Below are positions 49,116-56,822 of a stretch of 64,000 bases of DNA, piece by piece. Both the position numbers and the translations under genes were made by a program. Every line of letters starts with the position of its first letter. The first letter of the stretch is position 1. Source of the DNA: Kribbella sp. CA-293567. GTDB lineage: Bacteria; Actinomycetota; Actinomycetes; Propionibacteriales; Kribbellaceae. A model generated the notes under the pieces. The model was not told the origin of the DNA. It worked only from the letters and a program-made list of their open reading frames with translations, and did not search any database. Location: assembly GCF_027627575.1 (NCBI RefSeq), contig NZ_CP114065.1, forward strand, positions 5,146,001 to 5,210,000. Reading direction: 5' to 3'.

Positions 49116-49525
49116 CCCTGCGAGAAGCACTGACCAAGCAGCTGGCCGGCCTCCCGGTGATGACGTACGCCAACGGCTACCGCGTGCAGGCCTTGCCCAA
49201 GGCAACCTTGCTCGACCTGCTCGCCCAACACCCGGACGAGCCGCTCCCGATCATCGCGGTGTCGTGCCAGCTGGTGATGCCTCAGATCAACGAGTGGGCG
49301 ATCGAGGCTCACGCACGAACGGCGTACGAGCGCGACCGGGCGGCCGGATCGACACCGGGCGGCGCACCGCCGTGGGGTGCCCATGACGGCCAGTGGGAGG
49401 AACTGCAGTCCACCTACCTGGTCGACGCCGAGATCTACCTCACCGCGGCTCTGCCGTACCTGACACCGACGTACGGCCCCGACCTGGGGGCGGGGCCGCA
49501 CACCACGACGGAGGTTCCCCGGTGA
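49112..49525 (+). CDS. Hypothetical early protein
   Basis: Protein of 137 residues, function unknown: LREALTKQLAGLPVMTYANG, LPKATLLDLLAQHPDEPLPI, then a helical stretch with a Trp-rich segment (GAPPWGAHDGQWEELQST). Coupled start at 49112. Confidence 0.55.
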   Translation: MTLREALTKQLAGLPVMTYANGYRVQALPKATLLDLLAQHPDEPLPIIAVSCQLVMPQINEWAIEAHARTAYERDRAAGSTPGGAPPWGAHDGQWEELQSTYLVDAEIYLTAALPYLTPTYGPDLGAGPHTTTEVPR

Positions 49526-50169
49526 CCACTCTGCAGGAAATCCAGGCAAGAGCCGCGGCAGCTTCACCCGGGCCGTGGATGTGGCGCGGCAACGTCGACC
49601 ACGACGACCCGGCGCTGAGCCGCTGGATGCCTGGCCACGGCCGCGTCGAGGTACTGCGCCACTACCCCCGCGAGCGCACCGCCGACGACCGGGGCGCCCG
49701 CGCGTACGCCGAATACCTCCGCGAGACCGACGTCTGGGACGACAACCACAAGGACGGCGTCGGCGGCTGGCGCAGCTACACCGAAGAAGAGATCACCGAG
49801 AAGGTCCAGCACGAGTGGGTAGAGGACCAGTGGGGCAACCCCCACCGCGAAGCGCGCCTGGCGTTCTCCGACACCGAGAACTTGCTCGCGATGGATGCCC
49901 GCAATCTCGCGATCTTCGAGGTCTGCCCGGCCGCGACGACCCGCGACGACCGGCGCGTCTACCGGGCCGACATCATCGGCGTACGGCACCCCGACGCCGA
50001 GTTCATCGCCCACTCCCGCCAGGACGTCGACGACCTCCTGGCCGTGATCACCGCAGTCGAGACGGTCTGCGACCACTACGACCCCATGGTCGCCCGCAAC
50101 GACGACATCAGGTTCGGTGCTGACGTTGTACTGAAGTCAATCCGCGCCGTGCTGGCAGGTGCACAGTGA
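49522..50169 (+). CDS. Conserved phage hypothetical protein
   Basis: Protein of 215 residues. The sequence RADIIGVRHPDAEFIAHSRQ and DVDDLLAVITAVE belongs to a pattern that recurs in actinophage hypothetical proteins; no biochemical function is established that I can cite. Rich in acidic and Trp residues in the middle. GTG start. Confidence 0.62.
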   Translation: MTTLQEIQARAAAASPGPWMWRGNVDHDDPALSRWMPGHGRVEVLRHYPRERTADDRGARAYAEYLRETDVWDDNHKDGVGGWRSYTEEEITEKVQHEWVEDQWGNPHREARLAFSDTENLLAMDARNLAIFEVCPAATTRDDRRVYRADIIGVRHPDAEFIAHSRQDVDDLLAVITAVETVCDHYDPMVARNDDIRFGADVVLKSIRAVLAGAQ

Positions 50170-50486
50170 CCGCCCTGACGCCGACACTGCTCAGCCTGCT
50201 GAAGGAGCTGCGGCTCCGCGAGACCCCGCCCGGTGGGCCGTGCTGGCTCGTGTGGGCGGAACGGAACCGGTACGCCCTGTTCGTGTCGTCGTTCAAGGGC
50301 GAGTACACCCGCCAGCGGCACGTCGCGGCGAGCACACTGCGGAAGCTCCACGCCGCAGGCCTGATCCAGTACAGCGCGGACGTGAAGATGCCGGACTGGT
50401 TCAACCGGCGCGAAGGCGACGCCGCGGTGGGATGCACGATCACGCTCACCGAGGCCGGCCAAGCAGCGAGCGGCGGTGCCCAGTGA
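50166..50486 (+). CDS. Winged-helix-like hypothetical protein
   Basis: Protein of 106 residues: LLSLLKELRLRETPPGGPCW, RQRHVAASTLRKLHAAGLIQ, ITLTEAGQAA, compatible with a winged-helix DNA-binding fold. GTG start at 50166, overlapping the upstream stop. Could be a regulator in the early operon. Confidence 0.5.
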   Translation: MTALTPTLLSLLKELRLRETPPGGPCWLVWAERNRYALFVSSFKGEYTRQRHVAASTLRKLHAAGLIQYSADVKMPDWFNRREGDAAVGCTITLTEAGQAASGGAQ

Positions 50487-50911
50487 CCGGCTCACTGATG
50501 GTCGACGCGCAGGCACTGGGTTGGCGCATCCTCCTGGCCAACGGCGGTCTGTCCTCAGTGGAGATCGACGGTGAGGAGTACCTGCTCGACCCGGTCGTGC
50601 TGATGCAGGCCTCGCGGATCGGCGGTCTCCCGGTCGGGTACGGCAACCACCTGTTCCCGACTATCCAGCAGGCCGCCGACGGATTCGCGATGTGGCTGCA
50701 GGCAACGGTTCTGCCGACCCCGTCCGACCGGGTTTTCAAGGTGGACTATCTCAGCCTGCTCGAGGAAGCAGGCTTCACAGTGCGCCCGCTCGAAGGCGTG
50801 AGGAACGCGCACGGCATCTGCGACGGCCTGCAGATGGTCGGCCTGATCAACCCGCTACCCCGGCGCCACGAAGCCGCGACCTCGCCGGGCACTCATCGAG
50901 GAGCACGCTGA
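50483..50911 (+). CDS. Hypothetical early protein
   Basis: Protein of 142 residues, function unknown: GWRILLANGGLSSVEIDGEE, YLLDPVVLMQASRIGGLPVG, VDYLSLLEEAGFTVRPLEGV. Coupled start. No domain recognised. Confidence 0.52.
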   Translation: MTGSLMVDAQALGWRILLANGGLSSVEIDGEEYLLDPVVLMQASRIGGLPVGYGNHLFPTIQQAADGFAMWLQATVLPTPSDRVFKVDYLSLLEEAGFTVRPLEGVRNAHGICDGLQMVGLINPLPRRHEAATSPGTHRGAR

Positions 50912-51213
50912 TGCCGAACCTCGCGCAGGTCCTCTTCGGCCTGGTCGTCATCCTCGGCCTGTGCATCGCCGGCCTGTGTCGATCGCACCACGTCAACAAC
51001 CAGCGCCTCGACGAACTCGAAGGCGACGTCGCCGAGCTCCTCGACCAATGGGCCGGCGCCGTCGAAGACTGCAGCCCGCCGCCGGTCAGTGAAGATCCGC
51101 TCCCCGGTCACGTCGATCACGTCATCCAGGACGACGTCGGTGCGCAGCTGCGGCAGCGCCGTCACGATGCCGACCGACGCTGGCTGTGCGTGGACCCGAC
51201 GGAGAAGAGCTGA
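50911..51213 (+). CDS. Small membrane-anchored protein
   Basis: Protein of 100 residues with an N-terminal transmembrane helix (AQVLFGLVVILGLCIAGLCR), followed by a helical segment (LDELEGDVAELLDQWAG). Coupled to its neighbours; ATG at 50911. Function unknown. Confidence 0.55.
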   Translation: MPNLAQVLFGLVVILGLCIAGLCRSHHVNNQRLDELEGDVAELLDQWAGAVEDCSPPPVSEDPLPGHVDHVIQDDVGAQLRQRRHDADRRWLCVDPTEKS

Positions 51214-51575
51214 TGGCCGCCAACGGGCTGTGCACCCTGTGCGACGCCGAGATCCTCTGGGCCCGCAGCACCAAGACCGGCAAGGCGATGCCACTCGACC
51301 CGGCCCCGACCGACGACGGCAACCTCGCCGTCTACAAGGACCACACCGGCCGCATCAACGCCCGCGCGCTGAAGGCCGGCGAGGAACCCGAGTCGTACGA
51401 GAAGCGCGGCAAGGCCCACTTCGCGACCTGCCCGAAGTACGCCGTCCACATCGCCGCGAAGAAGCAACGCCAGCGCGACGCCGCAGTACGCCGTACCCCA
51501 CCGCCGACCGGGCCGCCACCGGCCAACGTCATCAACCTCCGGACCGCACGCCGCCGCCGGTCCGGGCCCAACTAG
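51213..51575 (+). CDS. Zinc-finger hypothetical protein
   Basis: Protein of 120 residues starting with LCTLCDAEILWAR (Cys pair) and further ATCPKYAVHIAAKKQRQ, so a probable metal-binding site; a basic Pro/Arg-rich tail follows. ATG overlaps the upstream stop. Could bind nucleic acid. Confidence 0.55.
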   Translation: MAANGLCTLCDAEILWARSTKTGKAMPLDPAPTDDGNLAVYKDHTGRINARALKAGEEPESYEKRGKAHFATCPKYAVHIAAKKQRQRDAAVRRTPPPTGPPPANVINLRTARRRRSGPN

Positions 51576-51593
51576 CAGGAAGGGAGAACAGCG

Positions 51594-51911
51594 TTGAGCG
51601 ACATCGTTCCCGACACCGTGATAGCCAACCTCGTTGGCATCGAGCGTCACGCGATCGACCACTACGGCCGCGCCGTCTCGGCCGAGCAGACCGTGTACAT
51701 CCTGCACTCACAGCAGTGCAAGGACACGACCCCGGACCTGCGCGACTGCCCGTACTCGCGGGCACTCGACCGGGGCATCGCCGGGCCGGTGCCCTGGCCC
51801 GCATGGCAGCACGTACAGGACCGGCCCACCCAGCTCGCGCTGTCGTTCGGCTGGTTGGTACCCGCCGGCCCGAACCAGCAGGAAGGCAGCGGCTCGTGGC
51901 CACTGAGCTGA
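51594..51911 (+). CDS. Hypothetical early protein
   Basis: Protein of 105 residues: VIANLVGIERHAIDHYGRAV, LHSQQCKDTTPDLRDCPYSR. TTG start with GGAAGGGAG upstream, one of the few rare-codon starts in this block. No domain recognised. Confidence 0.5.
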   Translation: MSDIVPDTVIANLVGIERHAIDHYGRAVSAEQTVYILHSQQCKDTTPDLRDCPYSRALDRGIAGPVPWPAWQHVQDRPTQLALSFGWLVPAGPNQQEGSGSWPLS

Positions 51912-52123
51912 TGCAGTTCGGCCTCGGCGACGAAGACTCCGCCGACAAGGTCTGGTTCACGTTCGACGTAGGAGCGCGCAAGCTCACCATCGCCACCGGC
52001 GACAGCCGCGGTTACGACTCCAAGCGCGAGGTCGAACCGTTCGAGGTGGAACAGCTCAACACGTGGCTCGCCGCCGTGGTGGCCCTGGCGCCCGCCAGCA
52101 AGCCCGACGACGACACCCCCTAG
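51896..52123 (+). CDS. Hypothetical early protein
   Basis: Protein of 75 residues: TELMQFGLGDEDSADKVWFT, ARKLTIATGDSRGYDSKREV, LNTWLAAVVALAPAS. It overlaps the upstream gene by 16 bp. A coupled start and the homogeneous context support translation. Function unknown. Confidence 0.5.
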   Translation: MATELMQFGLGDEDSADKVWFTFDVGARKLTIATGDSRGYDSKREVEPFEVEQLNTWLAAVVALAPASKPDDDTP

Positions 52124-52238
52124 CAGCCCACCCGCAGTACCCAACTTCCCCCTAGACGACGAGACAAGACGTCCGGTCGACGGTCAGGCGCGGGGCCTGG
52201 CCAAGTCAACCGGTCAACGACCGAAGCGAGGTGGCTCA

Positions 52239-53000
52239 GTGCCATGGTTCCGAGACAAGTACGCCGAAGCTGTGTGGGGAAGCGACTCGCTGCGCCCCAA
52301 CGAGAAGCTCGTTGCCCTGACCTACGCCGAGTACGCCGGCGACGAAACCAAACCCGATAAGGACGACGCCTGGGTGACCTGGGCCGAGCTGTCGCTGCGT
52401 ACCGGCCTGCGCTCGAAAGACGCCATCAACCGGGCCCTGCGCGGCCTGGAAGCGGCCGGCTGGCTCATCCAGCTCACCAAGGCCCGGCAGCACAAATCAC
52501 CCCGGTACCGGCTCGTCATCCAGAACACCAACCTGCGCGCCACGTACGACCGCGCCGACGAACCCGAAGACCCAGCCGTCCGCGAGGCGTACCCCTCAGA
52601 TCCTGTAGAGGTACGCCTCGCGGACGGCTCAGAAAGCCCAGAGGTACGCGAGGCAGACGCCTGCCCTGTGGATAACCCCACTCCAGAGGTACGCCTTACG
52701 GACAACTGGACAGCCCCAGAGGTACGCGACACGGATTCAGGGGTACGCGAGACGACGCCCAGAGGTACGCGAGGCGTACCCAATAACTCTAAAGAAACCC
52801 TAACTATAAAAGCTGTTCTTGGGTCCGGTACAGAACCACAGGACGCGCGCGCCCCCGACTGCCGTCACACCAGCTGGACCGTCGACGGCTACTGCGTTCG
52901 CTGCGACCGGCACGAGCCCTGCGGCGACTGCCGTCGCCTGCTCAAGGTCACCCCGGACGGTCGGTGCTGGCAGCACCAGGACCAGGCGGCGGCATCGTGA
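52239..53000 (+). CDS. Replication initiator-like protein with an internal origin
   Basis: Protein of 253 residues with three parts. Residues 20-100 are a winged helix (TWAELSLRTGLRSKDAINRA, LRGLEAAGWLIQLTK). Residues 112-180 are a low-complexity segment translating the DNA iterons (VREAY, PEVRLTD, APEVRDTD). Residues 208-243 form a zinc-ribbon with six Cys (CRHTSW, YCVRCDRH, PCGDCRRLL). The gene contains iterons, a DnaA box and an AT-rich tract, so like lambda O it probably binds its own origin. GTG start with GAGGTGG upstream. The initiator role rests mainly on this layout. Confidence 0.72.
   Translation: MPWFRDKYAEAVWGSDSLRPNEKLVALTYAEYAGDETKPDKDDAWVTWAELSLRTGLRSKDAINRALRGLEAAGWLIQLTKARQHKSPRYRLVIQNTNLRATYDRADEPEDPAVREAYPSDPVEVRLADGSESPEVREADACPVDNPTPEVRLTDNWTAPEVRDTDSGVRETTPRGTRGVPNNSKETLTIKAVLGSGTEPQDARAPDCRHTSWTVDGYCVRCDRHEPCGDCRRLLKVTPDGRCWQHQDQAAAS
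52587..52818. other. Probable replication origin of prophage 2 (inside a gene)
   Basis: Six direct copies of GAGGTACGC or GGGGTACGC at 52608, 52641, 52686, 52719, 52740 and 52762, an inverted GCGTACCCCTC at 52587, and a perfect DnaA box on the minus strand (TGTGGATAA, 52667-52675). An AT-rich tract (52781-52818) follows. The repeats translate into an acidic/basic low-complexity linker. This closely parallels the intragenic origin in lambda O. Confidence 0.75.
52608..52770 (+). repeat. Six iterons (core GAGGTACGC)
   Basis: Copies start at 52608, 52641, 52686, 52719, 52740 and 52762; several extend to CCAGAGGTACGCGA. Spacing is 33, 45, 33, 21 and 22 bp. Located within the winged-helix gene and around its DnaA box. 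Confidence 0.85.
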
Positions 53001-53314
53001 CCGGCGACCAGGTCGACCAGGCCGGCCGCCGCGACCGGTACGGCGAACCCGCACCGAGCTCGGCGTCGATGCCGGCTCCGGAGCACGACCCTGCCTGCGT
53101 CAACGGATGGCTCTCCGCCGACGACGAGGGCCACCCGAAGCCCTGCCCGGTCTGCAAACCGTGGGTCGCGGCCTGCCCGACCTGCGGAGCGTCACGCAGC
53201 CGCTGCGAGTCAGGCCGGCCGATGCGCGGCCGCTGCTGCCCGTCCTGCCCGCACGACCCGCCCACCCGCAAGAAGTCCCGCCGAATCAAGACCGACCAGG
53301 AGACCCGCCCGTGA
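52997..53314 (+). CDS. Cys-rich zinc-binding hypothetical protein
   Basis: Protein of 105 residues with clustered Cys: DPACVNGW, PCPVCKPWVAACPTCGASRS, GRCCPSCPHD. Probably binds two zinc ions. GTG start overlaps the replication gene stop. Downstream of the origin gene, so perhaps a DNA-replication accessory, but this is not proven. Confidence 0.55.
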   Translation: MTGDQVDQAGRRDRYGEPAPSSASMPAPEHDPACVNGWLSADDEGHPKPCPVCKPWVAACPTCGASRSRCESGRPMRGRCCPSCPHDPPTRKKSRRIKTDQETRP

Positions 53315-54288
53315 CGGCCCGCTGCGAACACTCAGGCCTCGCCATCGACACCTGCGACGAGCCCTGCTGCCGCTGCGCGATCACCCAGCTCCCCCGCGGG
53401 ACCTGCGCCGAGCGCTGCTGCAGGGCCGACCTCACGCAGTACCGGCCGATCCCCGAGGTCTGGATCCGGGCAACGCCCGCCGGCGCCGTCAAGGTCACTC
53501 CGGAGCACGGCCAGGACCTCACCGAGACCGACGTCGTCCACGCCCTGTTCCACACGGTCGGCGGCCGCACGAAGCGCCCCGACGTACTCGACATGGTCCG
53601 CGAGCTGTGCGACCCGATCAGCCACAGCGAGCGCTACACCCGTACCGGCGAACCGCCCGCCGTACCCCAACCCGCCCGCCGGAAGAAGGGCCGCAAGCAG
53701 AAGGCCGGCCGCAAAACCCAACCCCGCTACCACGTGTCGACCAGCCCCGCGCTGCTCGTCCAGCTGCACCAGGCCATCACGCCGAAGAGCTCGGTCGGCG
53801 CCGGCAGTCCGCGGCCGCCGGCATCGCAAGCTGCGGCCCGGATCGAGGCGATCGACACCGCAGCCCGCATTGAGCTCGACGCCGCCCGTTGGCTGCGTGC
53901 CCTCGGCAACGACGACATGCTCGGCCTTCTCGGCTGCGTACGCCGCCTGGGCAGCCTGCTCCCGTCGATCGAGCGGTGCCACCGCCGCAAGTCGATGCGC
54001 GCCACCGGCACCAGCCGAGTGATCTGCTGCGACGCCCACCGCGTCGAGGCCGACCTCGGCCGCTGGTGGACCTGGTCCCGCATCGTCACCGGCTGGGACC
54101 TGCCGGCCTGGCAGCCCGACAACACCTGCCCGCTGTGCGGCAACCGCGGAACCCTCCGGATCCGCCTGGTCGACCAGATCGCCACCTGCGTCGATGACGA
54201 CTGCCGCGAGACCTGGGACGAAACCACCCTCGGCCTCCTGGCCGAACACATCCGAACCGAGAACCACGAAGACGAGGAAGCATCATGA
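53311..54288 (+). CDS. Hypothetical protein with several Cys clusters
   Basis: Protein of 325 residues. N-terminal Cys clusters (CDEPCCRCAITQLPRG, CAERCCRAD), a basic middle (ARRKKGRKQKAGRKTQ), a helical region (AAARIEAIDTAARIELDAAR), and a C-terminal zinc-ribbon (CPLCGNRGTLRIRLVDQIAT, CVDDDCRETWD). The last segment resembles TFIIS-type ribbons. Function unknown; likely nucleic-acid-binding. GTG start at 53311, 4-bp overlap upstream. Confidence 0.55.
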   Translation: MTARCEHSGLAIDTCDEPCCRCAITQLPRGTCAERCCRADLTQYRPIPEVWIRATPAGAVKVTPEHGQDLTETDVVHALFHTVGGRTKRPDVLDMVRELCDPISHSERYTRTGEPPAVPQPARRKKGRKQKAGRKTQPRYHVSTSPALLVQLHQAITPKSSVGAGSPRPPASQAAARIEAIDTAARIELDAARWLRALGNDDMLGLLGCVRRLGSLLPSIERCHRRKSMRATGTSRVICCDAHRVEADLGRWWTWSRIVTGWDLPAWQPDNTCPLCGNRGTLRIRLVDQIATCVDDDCRETWDETTLGLLAEHIRTENHEDEEAS

Positions 54289-54896
54289 AAACCGTTGCCC
54301 CGCTGTGTTTCATCGACACCGAGACCACCGGCGTACACCCCGGCCGCAAGGTCTGGGAGATCGCGATGATCCGCCGCAACCCCGGCCAGCCCGATCGGGA
54401 AAGGACGTTCTACGTCGACGTCGATCTGACCGACGCTGACCCCTTCGGCCTCGCTGTCGGCCGGTTCTACGAACGCCACCCACTCGGCCGCTGGATGGCC
54501 AGCGCCGGCGGCACGATCAACAGGCCAGCTGGCCGCGACATGGGCAGCCACCTCAGCCTTCGCGCCGCTGCGGAGGAAGTCGCCCTCTACACGCACGGCA
54601 CTCACCTGGTCGGTGCTGTCCCGAACTTCGACGCCGAGACCCTCGCCCCGCTTCTGCGCGACCACCAGCTGACGCCGTCGTGGCACTACCACCTGGTCGA
54701 CGTCGAGGCACTCGCCGCCGGCTACCTCGCCGCCCGTCAGCCTGCCAGCACCTCGCCCGCGCCGCCGTGGAACTCCGACGAGCTGACCGTGGCCATCGGC
54801 GTAGAACCCGCGAGCGACACCGAGCGCCACACCGCGATGGGCGACGCGCAGTGGGCGAAGCGCACCTACGACGCGATCATCGGCACGCACGCATGA
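54285..54896 (+). CDS. 3'-5' exonuclease (DEDDh family)
   Basis: Exonuclease of 203 residues, RNase T/DNA Q type. Catalytic residues: Asp11 and Glu13 (FIDTETTG), Asp116 (NFDAETL), and the terminal His182/Asp187 pair (HTAMGDAQ). It likely digests host or phage nucleic acid 3' ends during replication or recombination. ATG at 54285 overlaps the previous stop by 4 bp. Complete. Confidence 0.85.
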   Translation: MKTVAPLCFIDTETTGVHPGRKVWEIAMIRRNPGQPDRERTFYVDVDLTDADPFGLAVGRFYERHPLGRWMASAGGTINRPAGRDMGSHLSLRAAAEEVALYTHGTHLVGAVPNFDAETLAPLLRDHQLTPSWHYHLVDVEALAAGYLAARQPASTSPAPPWNSDELTVAIGVEPASDTERHTAMGDAQWAKRTYDAIIGTHA

Positions 54897-55291
54897 GGAC
54901 GCTCGCAGGACTCCTACGCCTCGGCCGAGTCGAGCGGACGACGCTGCAGGCCTTCGCCGACGCCGCGGACAAGCCGGCGACCTTCCTGCCGAGCATCAAC
55001 GACCGCGACCTCGGCCGCGCTGACGCGCTCACCGAAGCCATGGACGTCCTGCGCCGCCTCGGCCTCGAACCACGCGGCCCGCTCGAGATCGGCGACCTGG
55101 TCCGGTTCGTCTACGCCCAGGGCTGGCAGGCCTGCGAGTCCGTGCTGGCATCAGCTGACACGGCTGACGCGATCGACGACGCGCTCAACCACCCGAGCCA
55201 CGTCACCGATAAGACCTCGGACGACTCGATCAACACCTGGACCGTCCGCGCCTTGCAGCAGACCGTGGTCCGCATGGCAGGCCGGAGGTGA
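54893..55291 (+). CDS. Hypothetical early protein
   Basis: Protein of 132 residues, mostly helical: LLRLGRVERTTLQAFADAAD, DALTEAMDVLRRLGLEPRGP, INTWTVRALQQTVVRMAG. Start is coupled to the exonuclease stop. No domain recognised. Confidence 0.55.
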   Translation: MRTLAGLLRLGRVERTTLQAFADAADKPATFLPSINDRDLGRADALTEAMDVLRRLGLEPRGPLEIGDLVRFVYAQGWQACESVLASADTADAIDDALNHPSHVTDKTSDDSINTWTVRALQQTVVRMAGRR

Positions 55292-55446
55292 ACCGGCACG
55301 AGTGCGACGGCTGCGGCCTGGCCGCCTGCGACCTCCCCGACGGCATCGACCCCGACGACGTATTCGACGACGGCCACTGCCAAGGCTGCGCCCAGCTGGT
55401 CGCGGCCGGCCAGCCAACGCCGTACGAGATGGCAGCAAGCTGGTGA
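55288..55446 (+). CDS. Small zinc-binding early protein
   Basis: Protein of 52 residues with CDGCGLAACDLPDG and GHCQGCAQLV (five Cys), a probable zinc-binding fold. GTG start (55288) overlaps the upstream stop; its own stop overlaps the next GTG. Function unknown; short but consistent with the coupling pattern. Confidence 0.5.
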   Translation: MNRHECDGCGLAACDLPDGIDPDDVFDDGHCQGCAQLVAAGQPTPYEMAASW

Positions 55447-55718
55447 GTCGCAAGAACACGCGGCGCCGGCAGTACATCCGCAGCGATCCCTCGCTCGCCT
55501 ACGTCACCGGCGTCTGCGACACCGGCCGCAAGGCCTTCTGGACCCGCGCCGGCGCCAAGGCGCTCGTCCGGGTCCTGAAGGCCGAAGGCAAGAAGGGAGC
55601 CCGCGCCTACTTCCACGACGACTGCGGCTACTGGCACGCCGGGTACATGCCACACGCCGTCCGCCAAGGCCTCCGCACGGCGAGCGAGTGCTACCCGGTC
55701 GAGGAGCCGGCGCGGTGA
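55443..55718 (+). CDS. Hypothetical early protein
   Basis: Protein of 91 residues, basic N-terminus (SRKNTRRRQYIRSD), then AYVTGVCDTGRKAFWTRAGA and ARAYFHDDCGYWHAGYMPHA. Two Cys and several aromatic residues. GTG start coupled to the preceding gene. Function unknown. Confidence 0.5.
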   Translation: MSRKNTRRRQYIRSDPSLAYVTGVCDTGRKAFWTRAGAKALVRVLKAEGKKGARAYFHDDCGYWHAGYMPHAVRQGLRTASECYPVEEPAR

Positions 55719-55996
55719 CCGACCGGATCCTGCTCGGCTTCGACGGCACGACCGACGGCGAGGTCGTGGCCGTCAAGGTCACGACCACCCCGGCACAGCG
55801 GCTAGAACTGCTGACGCTCACGCCCGACGTACCGAAGGACGAACTGCGCGTCGCGATCGCCGAACTCGTCCACGACATCGCCACCCGCCTGGCCGAGCTC
55901 GAGCAGCAAGCCGAAGCCGACCGCAGCGAGCCGCTCCCCGATCCGCTCCGAGGCCTCCCCCGGACCATCAATGGCCGAACCGTACGAGCCGAATGA
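55715..55996 (+). CDS. Hypothetical early protein
   Basis: Protein of 93 residues, acidic, with a helical C-terminal part (VPKDELRVAIAELVHDIATR, LAELEQQAEADRSEPLPD). Starts LLGFDGTTDGEVVAVKVTTT. GTG start. It overlaps the next gene by 26 bp in another frame. Function unknown. Confidence 0.5.
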   Translation: MTDRILLGFDGTTDGEVVAVKVTTTPAQRLELLTLTPDVPKDELRVAIAELVHDIATRLAELEQQAEADRSEPLPDPLRGLPRTINGRTVRAE

Positions 55997-56171
55997 GCGC
56001 GTCCGCGTCCGCACAGCGGCCGGCGTGGTCGCCGGCGTCATCTGGTCCTGCGGACCGACCCGTACGTCGTACTGGGTCGTACCCGACCATCCACAGCCGG
56101 ACATGGTCCAAGGCTGCATCCAAGCCACCACAGCACAACTGGAGACACCAGATGCCGAAACGCTTTTCTAG
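55971..56171 (+). CDS. Hypothetical early protein
   Basis: Protein of 66 residues: YEPNERVRVRTAAGVVAGVI, WVVPDHPQPDMVQGC. A small beta barrel is plausible. ATG at 55971, with a 26-bp overlap with the preceding gene. Function unknown; a tentative real gene. Confidence 0.45.
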   Translation: MAEPYEPNERVRVRTAAGVVAGVIWSCGPTRTSYWVVPDHPQPDMVQGCIQATTAQLETPDAETLF

Positions 56172-56598
56172 CAGCCTGAGCAACCTCTTCGCCGGCCTCG
56201 CCACATCCGGCAACTCGATGATCGCGAGAGCGAACCAGGAACTGATCGCCCGCGAGGCGGCCGAGGCGCAGCTGGAGGCCATCTTGGCGACGGCTGATCA
56301 CGCTGTCATCGCTCACTGGATCAACCGGCGATACGACAGCAAGACTCACCTTGCCAAGATGCTGCGAGGCAACGCCTACATCATCGCCGTCGAACTGGCC
56401 AAGCACGGCGTACCGGCCGAGCATGTGACGCTCTACGCGCTGCAGCAGGTCATCGAGCTCTGCACCGGCCACGAGACCAACGCCGCCAGCGTCGAGGCCA
56501 CCGCCCGCGCGTACTGCGCGATCCACACCGCCGGCGCCGGCCCCGCGACCGGCGGCATCGCCAGAGCCGTCCGCCTGGCCTTCGACTACGGCCGCTGA
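56152..56598 (+). CDS. Hypothetical protein, end of the early operon
   Basis: Protein of 148 residues, helical (ANQELIAREAAEAQLEAILA, HAVIAHWINRRYDSKTHLAK, AKHGVPAEHVTLYALQQVIE). No family recognised. Last gene before the promoter/terminator unit and the late genes; ATG at 56152. Confidence 0.55.
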   Translation: MPKRFSSSLSNLFAGLATSGNSMIARANQELIAREAAEAQLEAILATADHAVIAHWINRRYDSKTHLAKMLRGNAYIIAVELAKHGVPAEHVTLYALQQVIELCTGHETNAASVEATARAYCAIHTAGAGPATGGIARAVRLAFDYGR

Positions 56599-56632
56599 CC
56601 ATGACCCCCGACGCGCCGCCACCAACGCCTGT

Positions 56633-56662
56633 TTGACATGTCGTTGCTCGAAGCCCATAGTC
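56633..56662 (+). promoter_or_regulatory. Strong promoter between early and late genes
   Basis: Perfect TTGACA (56633-56638), 18-bp spacer and ATAGTC (56657-56662), or 17-bp and CATAGT. It reads towards the hairpin terminator at 56734. Confidence 0.65.
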
Positions 56663-56667
56663 AGTGC

Positions 56668-56766
56668 CGATAGGTGAAGTGTCTCTATCGCCAGCAGCTA
56701 CCAAATTGGGCCCTCGGCCCCATAGCAACACCAGACAGCCCCAGCGCCTCGAGCACTGGGGCTGTC
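56668..56766 (+). ncRNA. Candidate small RNA or attenuated leader
   Basis: About 100 nt of sequence between a consensus promoter and an 11-bp hairpin terminator with no convincing ORF. A CGATAG/CTATCG stem lies at its start, and GGGCCCTCGGCCCC follows. It could be a phage small RNA, or a leader in which termination controls the late operon starting at 56823. Inferred from layout only. Confidence 0.4.
56734..56766 (+). terminator. Intrinsic terminator before the late genes
   Basis: Perfect 11-bp stem GACAGCCCCAG/CTGGGGCTGTC with an 11-nt loop. It ends the putative small transcript 57 bp before the deacetylase gene. Confidence 0.75.
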
Positions 56767-56822
56767 GCCTTTCCAGCGGTGACCACCTCCCGCTCCGCTC
56801 GCTCGACCAGGAGGTGACGAGC

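Noticed and set aside
52608..52770. CRISPR-like array
   Set aside because: Repeats are 9-14 bp, lie in a coding frame and have irregular short spacing; they fit iterons, not CRISPR. No cas genes are present.
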